64,000 bases of DNA, taken from positions 1 through 64,000 of the forward strand of contig CBIHNR010000005.1 of NCBI GenBank assembly GCA_966211215.1, given 5' to 3'. Numbering within the stretch: the stretch's first letter is position 1; each line of letters begins with the position of its first letter. This DNA is from Desertivirga sp966211215 (GTDB lineage Bacteria; Bacteroidota; Bacteroidia; Sphingobacteriales; Sphingobacteriaceae). The notes beneath the pieces are model-generated. The model did not search any database. It was not told the DNA's origin and saw only the letters and a list, made by a program, of their open reading frames with translations. Below are positions 43,780 to 51,768 of this stretch, in pieces. The position numbers and the translations under genes were made by a program.

Positions 43780-44727
43780 ATGTCGCTTAACTCTACAAGG
43801 CTCAATAAATATATTAGTGAAAGTGGTATTTGTTCCCGAAGGGACGCCGATCGGTTTATTGAAAATGGAAATGTTTTCATTAATGGGAAAAAAGCAAAAA
43901 TTGGCGATCAGGTCTTTCCGGGAGACCGTGTAAAGGTTAATGGCAACGAAATTGAACCCAAAGAAGAAGAAGATCTGGTACTAATTGCCTTTAATAAACC
44001 TGTTGGAATTACCAGTACTACTGAAGCCAATGTTAAAAGCAATATTGTTGACTATGTAAACCATAGCGACCGCATCTTCCCTATCGGCCGCTTAGACAAA
44101 GATTCGCAGGGGCTTATCTTCTTAACCAATAACGGCGACATTGTAAATAAGATTTTAAGAGCTGGAAATAAACACGAAAAGGAATACATCGTAACGGTGG
44201 ATAAACCGGTTACCGAGGAGTTTATTGCTGCCATGTCTGCCGGCGTTCCCATTTTAGGTGTAATGACCAAAAAATGCAAAGTAAGCAAGGAAGGGCCATT
44301 CACATTTAAAATCATATTAGTTCAGGGAATGAATCGCCAGATACGCAGGATGTGCGAATATTTTGGCTATGAGGTAACCAAGCTGGAGCGTATCCGCATT
44401 ATGAATATTTCCTTAAAAGGAATTCCATTGGGCGAATGGCGCGAATTAACGCCCGATGAAACTGCTCAGATTTATCAAGCCATAAAAAATTCTTCGTCCA
44501 CACAGCACACCACAAAAGGCAGTTCAGAGAAAAAGGAAAGATTGCAGGGAGAAGTACATAAGCCCAGGAAAAATCCGAAGGCTAAATCTGTTTCGGCGAG
44601 TACTAAAGGCAGAGAAAAACCTGGCTCAAACCCAGATAGAAGGGCATCGCGCTCTGGCAGCAAGCCCAATGCAGCTAAAAGTAATCGTCCTGCTTCAAAA
44701 TCAGGGTCCAAAAGAAGAAGTCGTTAG
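43780..44727 (+). CDS. rluF: 23S rRNA pseudouridine synthase RluF-like
   Basis: The 315-residue protein belongs to the RsuA/RluF branch. An S4 RNA-binding domain opens it (RLNKYISESGICSRRDADRF, NGNVFINGKKAKIGDQV). The catalytic domain has FNKPVGITSTT, the Asp in FPIGRLDKDSQGLIFLTN, and MNRQIRRMCEYFGYEV. Spacing and the IKNSS end of the core at about residue 240 match RluF, which modifies U2604 of E. coli 23S rRNA. The last 70 residues are a Lys/Arg/Ser-rich disordered tail, common in these bacteria and probably an RNA-binding arm. Confidence 0.9.
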   Translation: MSLNSTRLNKYISESGICSRRDADRFIENGNVFINGKKAKIGDQVFPGDRVKVNGNEIEPKEEEDLVLIAFNKPVGITSTTEANVKSNIVDYVNHSDRIFPIGRLDKDSQGLIFLTNNGDIVNKILRAGNKHEKEYIVTVDKPVTEEFIAAMSAGVPILGVMTKKCKVSKEGPFTFKIILVQGMNRQIRRMCEYFGYEVTKLERIRIMNISLKGIPLGEWRELTPDETAQIYQAIKNSSSTQHTTKGSSEKKERLQGEVHKPRKNPKAKSVSASTKGREKPGSNPDRRASRSGSKPNAAKSNRPASKSGSKRRSR

Positions 44728-45068
44728 TGCCGGCAATGTGTACCAATAAATTCCTGCTAAAAATTGGAAAACGGAAAATGGATTGGTAATAAAATCCTTT
44801 GGTGATGTTAAGCCATCGCACATCCATACAGGCTTAGTATAACCTCATATAACCATGGGTTGCGCCCGTGGTTGGTTAGAGTCAAGCCCTTCAGGCTTGC
44901 ACCATACTCCAATAAACAACATCTCTTGCTATTCGGTATGTCAAGTTAAGCCATAGTGCATCCCATTTAAGTTTTTTTAATACTGATCCAAACGTTAAGC
45001 CATGGCGCATCAATTGTACTTTCTTACTATCTCTGGTACTTGCTTGCGACTAACAAAAGTAGCTTTTC
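44728..45068. repeat. Intergenic repeat cluster: hairpins and GTTAAGCCATnGnGCATC words
   Basis: This 341-bp gap holds repeated elements and no gene. GTTAAGCCAT followed by a CGCACATCC, AGTGCATCC or GGCGCATCA ending occurs at 44807-44825, 44945-44963 and 44994-45012; a fourth relative is the hairpin at 33925. Two hairpins are also present: AACCATGGG/CCCGTGGTT (44851-44873) and CAAGCC/GGCTTG (44883-44899). The pattern recalls REP-like palindromes. Both flanking genes run toward it, so it is a convergent intergenic position. Confidence 0.55.
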
Positions 45069-45344
45069 TTAGTCTATCTTTCGGAGAGGCAATTCTTCAA
45101 GCAATTTGATTTGCGCAGGGCCGCTTACTTCGATCTGGGGTTTTCCCCTATATTCGGTAATCCTTCCGGCAACTACAATCCTCTTTCCCTTGAAGCGTTC
45201 TTCTGGAGCAGAAGCAAATAGCTTACGGGCAGTATCTTTAATCACCACGGTTAGCTTCTGGTTGGGATAAGTACCACCGAGATTTAGAAGTGTAATAGAA
45301 TTGGATCCGGGAATGAAGCGGCTGCTATAAACAGAATCATAATT
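45069..45344 (-). pseudogene. N-terminally truncated OB-fold protein fragment
   Basis: No start codon opens this frame, but 91 codons before TAA at 45069-45071 read as a good protein: DSVYSSRFIPGSNSITLLNL, YPNQKLTVVIKDTARKLF, FKGKRIVVAGRITEYRGKPQ, IEVSGPAQIKLL. This is the second part of a small secreted OB-fold protein common in Bacteroidota, in which DSVYSSRF normally follows about 50 residues with a signal peptide and a V-T-I-C-type strand. A TGA stops the frame at 45345-45347, and only 21 bases separate it from the DUF2784 stop. The 5' half therefore seems lost, by deletion or insertion. Confidence 0.6.
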
Positions 45345-45365
45345 TCAGGGAATGACAAGGATATA

Positions 45366-45740
45366 TTAATTAACAATCAGTCTTTTTTTTATAAAGTTTG
45401 CATATACAGATAGCAGTACAGCAAGGAAGAAAAATGCAGCAGTCAGCCTATCAATTAAAACAGCGCTTATACTTTCACCACTCACTTTATCAGCAAAGTA
45501 TTTGACAAAAGAATTGGGTAAATTATCCTCTCCCAATTTTTCCTTTATCTGCCACTGCCAGTCTGTTATTGGACAATAGCCAAAGCCATACCAAATACCC
45601 AAAATAAACCAGGAGCCTGCGGTTAAAAGAATAAAATAAAAATGCAACTTCCTTGTTTTTGCCCATATCCAGCCGCTAAGATTGAATCCAATGATAACCA
45701 GATGAAAGATTGTAAAGAAGGCATCCAGAATTTGCAGCAT
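45366..45740 (-). CDS. DUF2784 family membrane protein
   Basis: The 124-residue protein has three to four membrane helices (FFTIFHLVIIGFNLSGWIW, LHFYFILLTAGSWFILGIWY, LTAAFFFLAVLLSVYANFIK). The conserved GYCPITDWQWQIKEKLG segment, with Cys-Pro, marks DUF2784. Function is unknown. It starts 9 bases after the upstream SDR gene and belongs to the leftward VKOR-SPW-SDR-DUF2784 cluster. Confidence 0.82.
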   Translation of the reverse strand: MLQILDAFFTIFHLVIIGFNLSGWIWAKTRKLHFYFILLTAGSWFILGIWYGFGYCPITDWQWQIKEKLGEDNLPNSFVKYFADKVSGESISAVLIDRLTAAFFFLAVLLSVYANFIKKRLIVN

Positions 45741-45749
45741 GCTTTCATT

Positions 45750-46748
45750 TTATTTTTTTAAAAGCATGGCTGCTCCAAACATAAGAGCTAACCCTGCAAA
45801 ACAAGTTGCCAATAACTCTCTATTCATAGATGCCCATAATTGGGGACTGAAATAATGCGATTGAGCAGTAAATGGGCCATGTGCTCCATGATCTCCCGGC
45901 AAAGGTTCCCACAAATTATCTTTTCGGTTTGGGTCTTCAGGCTTTTTTGTAAACTGTCCTTCATAACCTGTTTTGGCAAGATGATGATCGGCATATCCCG
46001 GAAGTATTTTATTTCCAATTATAGCTTCAAGGGTTGGCCATCCAACATAAATTTCGCGCCGGTCATGCTCGGTGACAAACACTACCGCCTTTGCAGCTAT
46101 TTCAGGATCATAAATCATTCCCATGGGTTTAGGTTTGTAGAAAAGTTTATTTCTTACAAAACCAAATTGCGTAGTATTCATAGCCGGTAATTGCACCATG
46201 CATGTTCTGATATTGAGTTTATCATGTATCAGTTCACATCTGAATGAGTCGTAAAAACCTTCAACAGCGTGTTTTGCCGCACAATAAGCTGACTGAAGCG
46301 GAATGCCCCGGTATGCCAGAGCCGAGCCTATAAAAATAATGCAACCACTATTTCTCGCCCGCATTCTTTTTAATGCACTTAATGCACCATATACCTGCCC
46401 TAAATAGGTAACTTCTGTAACCCGTTTATATTCATCAGGCTTCATATCTTTTATAGGAGAAAAAACGCTGTTCATTGCATTATTTACCCAAATATCAATT
46501 GGGCCTAATTTCTCTTCAACCTCAGTAGCAGCCTTTTCTACGGCATCAGCATCGGCAACATCCAGAGGTAAAACCAGAGCTCGGCCACCATAAGATTCTA
46601 CTTCCTTTTTTGCAGCCTCCAGCCCGTCAATTCCTCTTGCTATTAAAGCAATATCATCACCTTTTTTTGCAAATTCGCGAACGATTGCACGGCCTAATCC
46701 GGCAGAAGCTCCGGTAATAACTACAACCTTTTTTGATTTCGCATCCAT
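45750..46748 (-). CDS. SDR family oxidoreductase with C-terminal membrane tail
   Basis: The 332-residue protein has a classical short-chain dehydrogenase core: TGASAGLGRAIVREF, IALIARGIDGL, the catalytic Ser in FIGSALAYRG, and YCAAKHAVEGF with Tyr and Lys. The usual NNAG is NNAM here, a notable change in the adenine-side motif but seen in this subgroup. Beyond residue 240 an extension follows with YEGQFTKKPEDPNRKDNLW and ends in a hydrophobic segment (ELLATCFAGLALMFGAAMLL), likely a membrane anchor. Substrate unknown. Part of the VKOR/SPW/DUF2784 cluster. Confidence 0.87.
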   Translation of the reverse strand: MDAKSKKVVVITGASAGLGRAIVREFAKKGDDIALIARGIDGLEAAKKEVESYGGRALVLPLDVADADAVEKAATEVEEKLGPIDIWVNNAMNSVFSPIKDMKPDEYKRVTEVTYLGQVYGALSALKRMRARNSGCIIFIGSALAYRGIPLQSAYCAAKHAVEGFYDSFRCELIHDKLNIRTCMVQLPAMNTTQFGFVRNKLFYKPKPMGMIYDPEIAAKAVVFVTEHDRREIYVGWPTLEAIIGNKILPGYADHHLAKTGYEGQFTKKPEDPNRKDNLWEPLPGDHGAHGPFTAQSHYFSPQLWASMNRELLATCFAGLALMFGAAMLLKK

Positions 46749-46816
46749 AAAATTTTGATTTATCTGTTATAGATTTTGATCGTAATTCTCCTTGCGTTTC
46801 AACAAGTATTTAGTAT

Positions 46817-47179
46817 TTAATCCTGCATATGAGATGGAATATGCTGAAATAAAGATCTCCATCCTCCGCCAAACTTATGTGTTATCTTTCCCTTAACTAA
46901 AGAAAGTATTATTAGCGCAAACCCGGCGGCCATATCATTTACATACTCTGTTGTTAGGCTATAGGATAACAGCCATGGTGCAATTAGCAGCCAAAAGCCG
47001 CATAGAATGTTAAGGTATCGTACGCTTCGCATTGATTGACTTAAAGCAATAACAGCTAATGAAATGATTACCGGGCCCACGATATATCCATTAATTACAG
47101 CCTTATTACCTGATTGTAAAACCGTCGGCGAAACCATTAGCCATAATCCAATCAGAACACTTATTAGTTGCGCCCACAT
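46817..47179 (-). CDS. SPW repeat membrane protein
   Basis: Start chosen at ATG 47179 (MWAQLISVLIGLWLMVSPTV), 2 bases after the VKOR stop; a longer in-frame start overlaps VKOR by 49 bases. The 120 residues hold two copies of the SPW motif: GLWLMVSPTVL and GFWLLIAPWLL, each with paired membrane helices. SPW proteins are small, widespread, and of unknown function. The tight spacing to VKOR suggests co-transcription. Confidence 0.82.
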   Translation of the reverse strand: MWAQLISVLIGLWLMVSPTVLQSGNKAVINGYIVGPVIISLAVIALSQSMRSVRYLNILCGFWLLIAPWLLSYSLTTEYVNDMAAGFALIILSLVKGKITHKFGGGWRSLFQHIPSHMQD

Positions 47180-47181
47180 GA

Positions 47182-47742
47182 CTATAAAATTTTTGAATTT
47201 ATTTCTCTGTTTCCCCAAAACGCCTTCCAAACTGAAAGTCCACTTCTTTTTACCCGCTGCAAATATTGAAAACTTGCCAGAACTTCATCCATTGCAGGGC
47301 CTATCATAACAATAGACATCACCGCAGTAACAAGACATAAAGTGCACCAGGCATTTACAATAACAGGCTGGGCTATAACAAGTAACAGGCTTATTAAACC
47401 CAAAGGGCCTATAGCAATACCAAATAGAACCACAATCCAGGGCATTGTATGCCATCTTCGCGTTCTCCCGATTATACCACTTACAGCATCAAGTAAATAG
47501 CTGAAAGCGCCAAGTAAGGCGTCGGGCACGGGCAATGCTCTTGACAAGGGAGAATTAAGGACTTTCAAACTTCCGTTCCCAAAGAAAGGCTCCCATACTG
47601 TGGTAATTATCCTTAACTGATAAAATCCTAAATAAAGGGCAATTAAAAATCCTGCAACAGCAATTATTATCAGCGGAATCCGTTGCTGCCATGTTGATGG
47701 ATTATAATCCCAGCCCGGTGGAATATCAGATAATGGTTTCAT
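47182..47742 (-). CDS. Vitamin K epoxide reductase (VKOR) family protein
   Basis: VKOR homologues re-oxidise DsbA-like proteins by passing electrons to quinones. This 186-residue protein has about four to five membrane helices, and the active-site CxxC is present as AWCTLCLVTA. The other conserved element, the loop Ser/Cys region, reads SLKVLNSPLSRALPVPDALL. The loop cysteines of bacterial VKOR are replaced here, so only the membrane CxxC remains. No Trx-like fusion domain is present. First gene of the cluster with SPW. Oxidising activity is therefore uncertain. Confidence 0.8.
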   Translation of the reverse strand: MKPLSDIPPGWDYNPSTWQQRIPLIIIAVAGFLIALYLGFYQLRIITTVWEPFFGNGSLKVLNSPLSRALPVPDALLGAFSYLLDAVSGIIGRTRRWHTMPWIVVLFGIAIGPLGLISLLLVIAQPVIVNAWCTLCLVTAVMSIVMIGPAMDEVLASFQYLQRVKRSGLSVWKAFWGNREINSKIL

Positions 47743-47918
47743 ATAAATTACCTTAACGAGCTTTGAATTGTTTCTGTCTTAACCTGAATTCAGATATCCA
47801 ACCAAATTTCTTTTTTTATCCGTACTTAACAGGCGGATTTTCTGACAATTACATATTGGTCCTTTAAGGAAGATGGCCTGATTATCCAGATTGTCTTAAA
47901 TATTGCGGGGGGCTAAGG

Positions 47919-48362
47919 TTAAGATTGTTTCGGGGCTTTGCGGTTAGGATTAAAGGACTGCCTACTTTCAATTTTACCATGTTTGCCTTGTACTGTAACG
48001 GACGCATTGGCTGATTTTGCTTTCTTTTTGGCGGCTTTCAATGCTTGTTTCTTGGAATCAAAGACCTCTTCTTTTTTTCCTTTTTCTTTTTTCACTGCCC
48101 AATTTTCACCCTCTGGCACAACATAACGATCTTCGCCATGCTGTTTTACATCTGTTTTTTTAGATTCTCCTTCTGGTGCCTCGGATTTTTTACCATGATT
48201 TATCGCCCAATCTTTGGCGCGGCTTATTGCTGTTGCAATCACAATACCCTCTTCCATATTTCTTTCTTCCAGCAAAGCGTTGGCTATTTCAATGGCTTTA
48301 TTTCTAACTGCTATTGGCAGATTTTTCATAGAAACCGGGTAGTCTTTTTTTGACCAAGGCAT
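47919..48362 (-). CDS. DUF2188 domain protein
   Basis: The 147-residue protein has two parts. Residues 1-60 (MPWSKKDYPVSMKNLPIAVR, IEIANALLEERNMEEGIVIA, ISRAKDWAINHG) resemble the ChaB-like/YdaT-type N-terminal segment that often accompanies DUF2188. Residues 78-140 (DRYVVPEGENWAVKKEKGKK, KKQALKAAKKKAKSANASVT) are DUF2188, a small basic beta-alpha domain. Function unknown; family members are often near stress genes and plasmid loci. No close operon partner. Confidence 0.8.
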   Translation of the reverse strand: MPWSKKDYPVSMKNLPIAVRNKAIEIANALLEERNMEEGIVIATAISRAKDWAINHGKKSEAPEGESKKTDVKQHGEDRYVVPEGENWAVKKEKGKKEEVFDSKKQALKAAKKKAKSANASVTVQGKHGKIESRQSFNPNRKAPKQS

Positions 48363-48421
48363 ATAAAGACGTATTTATTTTTCGGGACAATTATGATACA
48401 ATCTATCTTCAATTACAGCCT

Positions 48422-48661
48422 CTATTGATAAAAGCGTCCCGTACCATTATCAATAATTTCCTGTATATGTGGGGAATTGATGTCAACAACAGAGTTTGAC
48501 TCCAACGCTTCCTCTATATTTAAATAAGGTTCAAGCAGTGTAAATGATTCGACACTTAGGCCTGTTAAGCCCACATCATTAGATCGAGTGAGTTTCACGT
48601 ATTTATACCCTGACTCTATCCATTGTCCCCTGCTTTTTTGATCAAACGGTTTTAGTTCCAT
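48422..48661 (-). CDS. Small hypothetical protein
   Basis: A 79-residue acidic protein (start MELKPFDQKSRGQWIESGYK; segments LTRSNDVGLTGLSVESFTLL and YLNIEEALESNSVVDINSPH). No family was recognised, no signal peptide or membrane helix. It lies within a run of small leftward stress-type genes with 60-70-bp spacers, which makes it plausible as a real gene. Confidence 0.55.
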   Translation of the reverse strand: MELKPFDQKSRGQWIESGYKYVKLTRSNDVGLTGLSVESFTLLEPYLNIEEALESNSVVDINSPHIQEIIDNGTGRFYQ

Positions 48662-48729
48662 TTTAGCGCTCTTTTGTGCTGGCCGACTTATGTCAAGGAA
48701 TCTTTGCTGATAGATTTATCTTCAATTTA

Positions 48730-48936
48730 TCAGGCCTTATCTTTAGGAATTCCTGTTTTTTCCGATAGATATTCATCGAGATCTATTGCATTGTTTGACT
48801 TAACCTCGTGGATCGCGTCTACAACTTCCTGAGTTGTGAGATTGTATTTGGTACGAAAATATTCTACATCGTACATTTCAAAAGGATTAGAACCGCCCCG
48901 GTCCTGATCTTGCCTTAACTTTGTATTTTCTACCAT
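48730..48936 (-). CDS. DUF3606-like small protein
   Basis: The 68-residue protein opens with a charged segment (KLRQDQDRGGSNPFEMYDVE), followed by YFRTKYNLTTQEVVDAIHEV and ends LSEKTGIPKDKA. This fits the DUF3606 pattern: charged start, then E/Y-x-x-YW/F-x-x-K-[FY]-x-[VL] and a short helix pair. DUF3606 proteins are of unknown function and often found in stress-gene groups. Confidence 0.68.
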   Translation of the reverse strand: MVENTKLRQDQDRGGSNPFEMYDVEYFRTKYNLTTQEVVDAIHEVKSNNAIDLDEYLSEKTGIPKDKA

Positions 48937-49383
48937 GATATTATTTTTAAGTACTTCTAATATTTCAACTTATGCCGATTATAATTGTTTTTCGATTTTG
49001 AAGGCACTCTCAAAAATGCCCGCGAGGTAAATTAAGCGTTCGCTGCTGCTAACCCCATAATATAAATTTTCGGAGGTAGACAATTCATTTTAACCGTCAT
49101 TTTGAGTAATCAGCTTTTTTGCAAAGCAAAATATATTGATAACATGGGGCGCAGGATTTCTATTGCTATTGGCTCTGCCCAGTCATTTAGTTAAGTGGTT
49201 GGTGGGGATCCCAATGCTATTAAGTTAAGAAAATAGCATGCGAAAAATCCTGTCAAGCGAATTACCCTCTCTGCCTTCGGTGAGAAAAGGTCAACCCACA
49301 CCGAACAAACGCTACCAACCATGGCAAAACGCCCGGTGCTGCTGTCCTCACTCCGAACCAAAATGTCATTTCGGCTTTCGGTG
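48937..49383. other. Gene-free stretch of unclear origin
   Basis: This 447-bp gap between the DUF3606-like gene and the hydrolase gene has no supported gene. The part at about 49200-49390 looks different from its surroundings (more G and C), and one minus-strand frame stays open for 71 codons (49191-49406, MARNLFFNTESRNDILV...) overlapping the hydrolase end; it has no family features. It could be an intergenic repeat or a decayed gene. Confidence 0.4.
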
Positions 49384-50064
49384 TTAAAAAAAAGATTGCG
49401 GGCCACCCTTTGTGCCCATAGCGACTAAATGCTTATCAAACCAGTCGATTGCCAGGGTAGCTACTTCTTTCAACGTTCCCGGTTCTTCAAATAAATGAGT
49501 GGCTCCCGGTACTATTCTAAGCTCCTTTTTTACTCTTAAAACTGCAAAAGCTTTTTCGTTGAGTTCAATAACCTGCCTATCAAATCCGCCCACAATCAGT
49601 AAGGTTGGTGTTCTTACCTGCAAAAGATTAGGTTCTGCCAAATCCGGCCGTCCTCCTCTCGATACGACAGCAAAAATCAAATCTCCTAACTGAGCTGCGG
49701 CCCTTAATGTGGCGGCAGCTCCGGTGCTTGCGCCAAAGTAGCCTATACTCATATCTGCAGTTTCAGGTTCCTGCTGCAACCAGTCGGTTACTAAAACCAA
49801 TCTTTCGGTAAGCAGATCGATATTGAAACGGTTATTGTAATCCCTATCTTCCTCTACGGTAAGCAAATCAAACAGAAGAGTAGAAAAGCCTGCATTTTGA
49901 AGCTCTTCGGCTACAAATCTGTTTCGTGAACTGTGCCTACTGCTTCCGCTGCCGTGGGCAAAAACTATTATCCCTTTCGAGTTGTCAGGAATGGAGAGAT
50001 TTCCCGTTAATTGATTATCATTAACGGGAATTTGTACTTCCCCATTAAACTGGTAGTTAATCAT
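49384..50064 (-). CDS. Alpha/beta hydrolase, dienelactone hydrolase-like
   Basis: Start set at ATG 50064 (MINYQFNGEVQIPVNDNQLT), giving 226 residues; an in-frame start at 50115 would overlap the preceding gene by 8 bases. The fold is clear: oxyanion region GIIVFAHGSGSSRHS, nucleophile elbow GYFGASTGAAATL (Ser in GAST), acid region LLIVGGFDRQVI, and the histidine in GATHLFEEPG. It resembles the hydrolases that accompany phosphoribosyltransferases in stress clusters. Substrate unknown. It is the third gene of PRTase-DUF2267-hydrolase. Confidence 0.82.
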   Translation of the reverse strand: MINYQFNGEVQIPVNDNQLTGNLSIPDNSKGIIVFAHGSGSSRHSSRNRFVAEELQNAGFSTLLFDLLTVEEDRDYNNRFNIDLLTERLVLVTDWLQQEPETADMSIGYFGASTGAAATLRAAAQLGDLIFAVVSRGGRPDLAEPNLLQVRTPTLLIVGGFDRQVIELNEKAFAVLRVKKELRIVPGATHLFEEPGTLKEVATLAIDWFDKHLVAMGTKGGPQSFF

Positions 50065-50107
50065 AGTTGAATATTTAATAATTGCTTTACCTTTCTTTGA
50101 TTGCCTG

Positions 50108-50536
50108 TCAAGCATCTACAAGCTCGGCAATTTCAGGAGTTAACTGGCCTTTAACGTGATTCATTTCCCCTTCTGAAACGCAGCCTTTTAACCCTCTAAA
50201 TACCGCCCTAACTTCTTCCTCGGCATTAGAGCCAAAATCCACCTCATCCGTAATTACGGCATTACAAACTTCACGCAGAAATTCCGCTTTGGTTTCATAT
50301 TTCTTAGGTTTATCGTAAATTTTCCAGTTATTTACATACATCGCTTTAATTACCATGGGCAATTCGGATATCAAGTGTAAAGACTCTTGTGGTGTAATTC
50401 TGTCTCTTATGGTATGAAAAACACCTTGTAACACTCTAAAAGCATGTCCAGTATCATCAGGCGTGCCAAGTTCGGCAGCTATCTTTTTCAAAAATAAATT
50501 TCCTTCATGCACATAATTTTCAAAATAATTTTCCAT
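50108..50536 (-). CDS. DUF2267 family protein
   Basis: The 142-residue helical protein matches DUF2267: YVHEGNLFLKKIAAELGTPD, HAFRVLQGVFHTIRDRITPQ and ESLHLISELPMVIKAMYVNN. C-terminal half has EEVRAVFRGLKGCVSEGEMN. The family is soluble, widespread and of unknown function, typically found beside stress genes. It lies 25 bases after the phosphoribosyltransferase gene and before the hydrolase gene. Confidence 0.85.
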   Translation of the reverse strand: MENYFENYVHEGNLFLKKIAAELGTPDDTGHAFRVLQGVFHTIRDRITPQESLHLISELPMVIKAMYVNNWKIYDKPKKYETKAEFLREVCNAVITDEVDFGSNAEEEVRAVFRGLKGCVSEGEMNHVKGQLTPEIAELVDA

Positions 50537-50561
50537 AACTCCTCCTTTTTAATTTCCTTGA

Positions 50562-51233
50562 TTACTTTTCATGTCGTTTTACATCCCAATCAACATGCTG
50601 TAGTAATTCTAAGAGCTGATCGTCGGTAAAATCACCAAAATTTTGGTAAACCTGGCCAACTGCACGAAATGCTTCAGGCTGTATCACCACCTCTATGGCA
50701 TCGGCTTCATGCAGTGCAGGGTTAAGCATTTTATCTGATACAGGCGAAGCAACTACAATTTTTCCCGCCCCTCTTTTTTTGCAAAGCTTGATTATCGGTA
50801 CAAGAGTGACTCCTGTTGCGATACCATCGTCTACAATAATTACGATTCTGCCCTCCATATCAGGTAGCGGTTTCCCCTTCCGATATTTTTCTACTCTCCG
50901 CTTTATTTCATCTATTTGTTCCTCAATAAGCTGGTTAATAGCTTTTGGTGATAATGTTCTTTCGTATTTCGGAGAAACATAAACCGAGTAATCTTCCGCC
51001 ACCGCACCAAATCCAAATTCAGGCTGTCCAGGATAAGGCAGCTTTTTCGCTACAACCAGTGCTAGTTCTGCATGAAGTTGTTTAGCCACATAATATGCTA
51101 CCTCTACTCCGCCACGGGGTACTCCAAGCACTAAAGGATTTGAATGTTTGTATTTAGGTTCTAGCAGAGCAGCCAATTCCCTACCAGCATGTTCCCGGTT
51201 TTTAAAGTAAATTTTTTTGTTCCAGCTTATCAT
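50562..51233 (-). CDS. Phosphoribosyltransferase family protein
   Basis: The 223-residue protein is a type I PRTase: PRPP-binding loop IVIIVDDGIATGVTL and an N-terminal GVPRGGVEVAYYVAKQL loop. VVAKKLPYPGQPEFGFGAVA is the hallmark of a stand-alone group that also occurs fused to dienelactone-hydrolase-like domains. That fusion fits the neighbouring separate hydrolase gene here. No nucleobase specificity can be read. First gene of the three-gene leftward operon. Confidence 0.88.
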   Translation of the reverse strand: MISWNKKIYFKNREHAGRELAALLEPKYKHSNPLVLGVPRGGVEVAYYVAKQLHAELALVVAKKLPYPGQPEFGFGAVAEDYSVYVSPKYERTLSPKAINQLIEEQIDEIKRRVEKYRKGKPLPDMEGRIVIIVDDGIATGVTLVPIIKLCKKRGAGKIVVASPVSDKMLNPALHEADAIEVVIQPEAFRAVGQVYQNFGDFTDDQLLELLQHVDWDVKRHEK

Positions 51234-51768
51234 GATCCTGTTCTAAAAATCTCCTTGGATTCAATCGCTATATTTTTTTAAGTGATGGTTTCCGGCTGAA
51301 CAACATATTCGAGACTTCGAATATCCATATAAAGGGAGTTTTCCTGAAAATTGCGATTCAACGCATAATTTCAGGGCAATAATGAAACTTCATATTCATA
51401 TCAAAACATAATAATGAGGAAGGAGTTTATTATTTCTGTCAATCGCGTATTTTACGAACAGCGGATACGGAATTAAGCCCTTCAGTTGAGTTTCAATAAG
51501 ATTTGGAAAAGTTTAATAGAACAAGAAATGCCAAATGAAGTAATGCTAAAGCCCGTGGTGAATAGTTTGTATATAAATACTTCGACACATAAACCTGTAA
51601 ACAATCAGGATTCAGTAACAAGAAAAGATACCGATACCAAGAAAAAAAGAAGGAATTGAAAGATATGAAATACTAATCGGGTGCCTTCGAAGCAGGATGA
51701 AACGAAAATCAAAGAAACTTTTTATTAGCTCCTGCTTCTTATCGTTCAGTGGATCTATAATCAGAGAT
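51234..51768. other. 535-bp stretch without a clear gene
   Basis: Lies between the leftward PRTase operon and the leftward nhaA gene. The only open frame of note is a 43-codon plus-strand one (51528-51659, MPNEVMLKPVVNSLY, ending in KKKRRN), which has no family features or ribosome site and is not called. No terminator or tRNA was seen. Confidence 0.45.
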
